From contig JAKQBU010000151.1 in NCBI GenBank assembly GCA_029573975.1, positions 1 to 8,160 of the forward strand: a stretch of DNA of 8,160 bases, given 5' to 3'. The stretch's first letter is position 1. Each line of letters starts with the position of its first letter. The notes beneath the pieces are model-generated. The model had not been told where the DNA came from. It did not search any database and saw only the letters and a list, made by a program, of their open reading frames with translations. Source of the stretch: Planctomycetota bacterium. Lineage in GTDB: Bacteria; Planctomycetota; Phycisphaerae; Sedimentisphaerales; SM23-30. Positions 6,249 through 8,160 of this stretch are shown here, piece after piece. The position numbers and the translations under genes are program-made.

Positions 6249-7531
6249 GGCTTGTTCATTTCTTTATGAGTAAAAGGTTTGGCCTGGGGACCGGAATAAT
6301 CCGCGACAATCTGCCCCCGGCCCAGCAGCTTCCACTTGTAAATCACCAGCCCTTCCAGCCCCACCGGGCCGCGGGCGTGTATCTTGTTCGTGCTGATGCC
6401 CACCTCCGCCCCCAGCCCGTAACGGAAACCGTCGGCAAACCGGGTCGAGCAGTTCCAGAAGACATCGGCCGAGTCCACCCGGTTCAGGAACTGCCGGGCA
6501 GCCTGGCTATCTTCCGTGACGATGGCGTCGGTATGATGGGAGCTGTAGGTGTTGATATGATCGATGGCCGCCTCCAGGCCATCCACCACCCGGATCGAAA
6601 GGATCAGATCGTTGTATTCCGTTTTCCAGTCCTGTTCATCGGCAGCTTTCACTTCGATAATATTTTGCGTCCGGCTGTCGCCGCGCAGCTCAACCCCGGC
6701 CTTTTCATACTCCGCCTTGATCCGCGGCAGAAATTCCCCCGCGATCGCCTGATCGACCAGCAGCGTCTCCATCGCGTTGCAGACGGCCGGATACTGGCAC
6801 TTGGAATCATAGGCGATGCGGACGGCCTTCTCCAGATCAGCCGCCCGGTCAATGAACACATGACAGATCCCGTCGGCATGGCCCAGCACCGGGATTCGGG
6901 TATGGTCCATGATATATTTGACGAAGGCGTTGGAGCCGCGCGGAATGATCAGGTCAATATAGCCCTCCAGTGCCAGCATGGCATGGACATCGGCCCGCGT
7001 CTCCAGCAGAGCCATCCAGCCCTCCGGCAGTCCAGCCCGCTCAGAGGCCTCCCCGATCACCTCCGCCAGGGCTCGGTTGGTCTGGATCGCTTCCGAGCCG
7101 CCCTTGAGCAGGACCGCGTTGCCGCTCTTGAGGGCCAGCGTGGAAATCTGCACCAGGGCGTCAGGCCGGGATTCAAAGATGATCCCCAGCACCCCGATCG
7201 GGGCGCTGACCTGATACAGCTCCAGGCCGTTATCGAGTTGGCGGGCGGAGAGCGTCCGGCCCACCGGATCGGCCAGGGTGATAAGGCTTTCGATACCTTC
7301 GATGACCCCTTTCAGTTTGGCTCCGTCGAATTTCAGCCGCTTGAGCAAGGCCGGATTCAGATGGTCCTTCTGGGCCTGGGCCAGATCCTGCTGGTTGGCC
7401 GCGACAATCCGCTTTTCCTGCTGCCGCAGGGTACCGGCAATCGCCGCCAGCGCGTGGTTCTTCTCCTTCGCCGATAACGCCGCCGTTCGAATCGACGCCT
7501 GCCGGGCCTTACTCGCTATTTCCTGTATCAA
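6236..7531 (-). CDS. proA: Gamma-glutamyl phosphate reductase (glutamate-5-semialdehyde dehydrogenase)
   Basis: ProA reduces gamma-glutamyl phosphate with NADPH to glutamate 5-semialdehyde, which cyclises to pyrroline-5-carboxylate, the proline precursor. The 431-residue protein has the full aldehyde-dehydrogenase-like fold: PIGVLGIIFESRPDALVQI (111-129), LKSGNAVLLKGGSEA (134-148), LIIPRGSNAFVKYIM (194-208), the catalytic cysteine in YPAVCNAMETLLV (C251 within 247-259), and STRFADGFRYGLGAEVGIST (362-381) followed by NKIHARGPVGLEGL (382-395). The start is TTG (7529-7531): AGGAG sits 8 nt upstream, there is no in-frame ATG/GTG between that site and the TTG, and an in-frame TGA lies at 7574-7576. 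Unlike the common proB-proA order, proA comes first here, and its last codons overlap proB by 13 nt. It heads the apparent operon proA-proB-hydrolase. Confidence 0.95.
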   Translation of the reverse strand: MIQEIASKARQASIRTAALSAKEKNHALAAIAGTLRQQEKRIVAANQQDLAQAQKDHLNPALLKRLKFDGAKLKGVIEGIESLITLADPVGRTLSARQLDNGLELYQVSAPIGVLGIIFESRPDALVQISTLALKSGNAVLLKGGSEAIQTNRALAEVIGEASERAGLPEGWMALLETRADVHAMLALEGYIDLIIPRGSNAFVKYIMDHTRIPVLGHADGICHVFIDRAADLEKAVRIAYDSKCQYPAVCNAMETLLVDQAIAGEFLPRIKAEYEKAGVELRGDSRTQNIIEVKAADEQDWKTEYNDLILSIRVVDGLEAAIDHINTYSSHHTDAIVTEDSQAARQFLNRVDSADVFWNCSTRFADGFRYGLGAEVGISTNKIHARGPVGLEGLVIYKWKLLGRGQIVADYSGPQAKPFTHKEMNKPCPL

Positions 7532-7539
7532 CGTAAAAT

Positions 7540-7544
7540 CTCCT
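7540..7544 (-). promoter_or_regulatory. Ribosome binding site that fixes the TTG start of proA
   Basis: On the minus strand AGGAG stands 8 nt before TTG at 7529-7531. No other start codon lies at a suitable distance, so this site is the main support for a TTG start. Confidence 0.65.
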
Positions 7545-7593
7545 GCCGGTCCTTCACCAGCCTTTGCAACTCCTCATATCATTCAATCCCGGC

Positions 7594-7624
7594 ATTTTAG
7601 CAAAAATTTCTGATAATACCCCAA
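7594..7624 (-). promoter_or_regulatory. Possible promoter of the proA-proB-hydrolase operon
   Basis: Reading leftward, TGCTAAAAT (7602-7594) looks like an extended -10 element (TGn plus TAAAAT). A weak -35, TTGGGG (7624-7619), lies 19 bp upstream. Transcription would start near 7587, giving a leader of roughly 55 nt before the TTG of proA. The -35 falls in the loop of the inverted repeat at 7607-7635. The match is modest and this is a tentative call. Confidence 0.33.
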
Positions 7625-7635
7625 AAAATCAGAAA
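7607..7635. repeat. 8-bp inverted repeat upstream of proA
   Basis: TTTCTGAT (7607-7614) and ATCAGAAA (7628-7635) are perfect inverted copies 13 bp apart. For leftward transcripts the second arm is followed directly by TTTTT (7606-7602), so the element could be a weak AT-rich terminator for the fucosidase gene. Alternatively it is an operator, because it overlaps the possible proA promoter. Sequence cannot decide between the two. Confidence 0.45.
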
Positions 7636-7690
7636 GAATACACATAGCCAAAAACACTTCCCCTTTTTCCCCGAATCGAACGATAAATCC

Positions 7691-7713
7691 TCATAAGCAA
7701 TTATTTCTTATGA
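7691..7713. repeat. 7-bp inverted repeat just after the fucosidase gene
   Basis: TCATAAG (7691-7697) and CTTATGA (7707-7713) are perfect inverted copies 9 bp apart, beginning 24 nt past the fucosidase stop codon. The stem is AT-rich and has no following U run for leftward transcripts. It may be a 3'-end hairpin or a protein-binding site; a chance match in this AT-rich spacer is also possible. Confidence 0.3.
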
Positions 7714-7736
7714 ATTTATATCAATATGGAAACCTG

Positions 7737-8160
7737 TTATGGGGCAAATGCCGGTTCCCGATACAGGCCGAAATCCGACAAAGCCGGCGCGACCGGACTC
7801 TTGACAACCCGCAGACGAAGCCGGGACGCGGTGGTCTCCGGTACCCGCCACAGGCGACAAGCACCTATGGATTCCGCCCGGGCCAGTTCCTTCCAGTCCC
7901 CCTCTCCGCCTTTGGCCTGGGTGTCCCAGGCATCCACGGCTGCCTGCTCAACACGCTGCCCCAGCCGAACATCCTCCCGCAGGCGGATTAGATTGAACGC
8001 CTTCTCGCCCGCCAGCGTAATTTCCACCGAGGCCGCGTGGCTCGTCCAGTGGTCGTTCGTAATCCAGGCACTCCACGGATCGCCGTCCAGCAGTTTCTGG
8101 GGGCCATAGTTCTCCGCATCCCCGCCGCGCACCTCCGAGGCCGCCAGAACCGCCCCTTGT
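7737..8160 (-). CDS. GH29-type alpha-L-fucosidase, C-terminal discoidin-like domain (runs off right edge)
   Basis: These are the last 140 codons of a gene that starts outside the window; the frame is open to the edge, and the GTG at 8130-8132 is an internal valine, not a start. The segment is an F5/8 type C (discoidin) beta-sandwich of the sort found at the C-terminus of GH29 alpha-L-fucosidases. Its family-like order is VRGGDAENYGPQKLLDGD, then WITNDHW, SVEITLAGEKAFNLIRLRE, the very characteristic LGQRVEQAAVDAWD, IGACRLWRVPE, and LRLRVVKSPVAPALSDFGLY near the end. GH29 enzymes release terminal alpha-L-fucose from glycans with retention of configuration, and the discoidin domain usually aids glycan binding. 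The catalytic domain and any signal peptide are out of view, so the enzyme class rests on the C-terminal pattern alone. It stops at TAA (7737-7739), 205 bp before proA on the same strand. Confidence 0.75.
   Translation of the reverse strand, partial: QGAVLAASEVRGGDAENYGPQKLLDGDPWSAWITNDHWTSHAASVEITLAGEKAFNLIRLREDVRLGQRVEQAAVDAWDTQAKGGEGDWKELARAESIGACRLWRVPETTASRLRLRVVKSPVAPALSDFGLYREPAFAP

Noticed and set aside
6266..7477. Long plus-strand reading frame (403 codons) opposite proA
   Set aside because: It mirrors proA, whose catalytic motifs are intact. The predicted protein is low in recognisable structure and rich in Arg, Gln, Pro and His, as expected of an antisense shadow.
8130..8132. GTG at the head of a 131-codon frame taken as a gene start
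   Set aside because: The frame stays open to the window edge, the upstream residues AVLAASE continue the discoidin domain, and no ribosome site is present, so the codon is internal.
1..8160. CRISPR array, tRNA, rRNA, insertion sequence or defence genes
   Set aside because: No regularly spaced repeats, tRNA-like arms, transposase motifs or nuclease/toxin motifs were seen on either strand.

Overview
The window looks like part of a bacterial chromosome that is rich in carbohydrate-degrading genes. It has moderately high GC (about 64% by hand count over bases 1-540), Shine-Dalgarno-led genes, secreted multi-domain glycoside hydrolases, and a proline biosynthesis pair in the unusual order proA-proB. 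This repertoire, with GH36-like, GH123/DUF4091-like and GH29-like enzymes carrying beta-sandwich modules, fits the Planctomycetota/Verrucomicrobiota/Lentisphaerota group. That placement is an inference from gene content and is not proven by any marker here.

Layout from left to right. Bases 1-548 (minus) hold the N-terminal 182 residues of a secreted GH36-type alpha-galactosidase that runs off the left edge. A 186-bp divergent spacer (549-734) carries a good sigma70-type promoter for the rightward gene and a pair of near-identical direct repeats next to the leftward ribosome binding site. Bases 735-1571 (plus) encode a family 2 glycosyltransferase, the only plus-strand gene. A short convergent spacer (1572-1652) contains two tandem hairpins. 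Bases 1653-5120 (minus) encode a 1155-residue secreted protein with a GH123/DUF4091-type catalytic region and several beta-sandwich modules, one apparently inserted inside the barrel. Bases 5148-6248 and 6236-7531 (minus) are proB and proA. An AT-rich spacer (7532-7736) contains two inverted repeats and a possible proA promoter. Bases 7737-8160 (minus) are the C-terminus of a GH29-type alpha-L-fucosidase that runs off the right edge.

How the genes may work together. proA, proB and the large hydrolase lie head to tail with a 13-nt overlap and a 27-nt gap, so they are probably co-transcribed. ProB and ProA catalyse the first two steps from glutamate to proline. The three hydrolase families (alpha-galactosidase, possible beta-N-acetylgalactosaminidase, alpha-L-fucosidase) would suit stripping terminal sugars from fucosylated, galactose- and GalNAc-bearing glycans such as mucin-type or algal/plant polymers, but the real substrate cannot be read from sequence alone.

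I found no CRISPR array, tRNA, rRNA, insertion sequence, phage gene or defence system. No convincing unknown system is visible. The most interesting points are the nested module in the large hydrolase, the reversed proA-proB order with a hydrolase attached, the strong strand asymmetry in base composition at the left end, and the unexplained repeats in the two AT-rich spacers.
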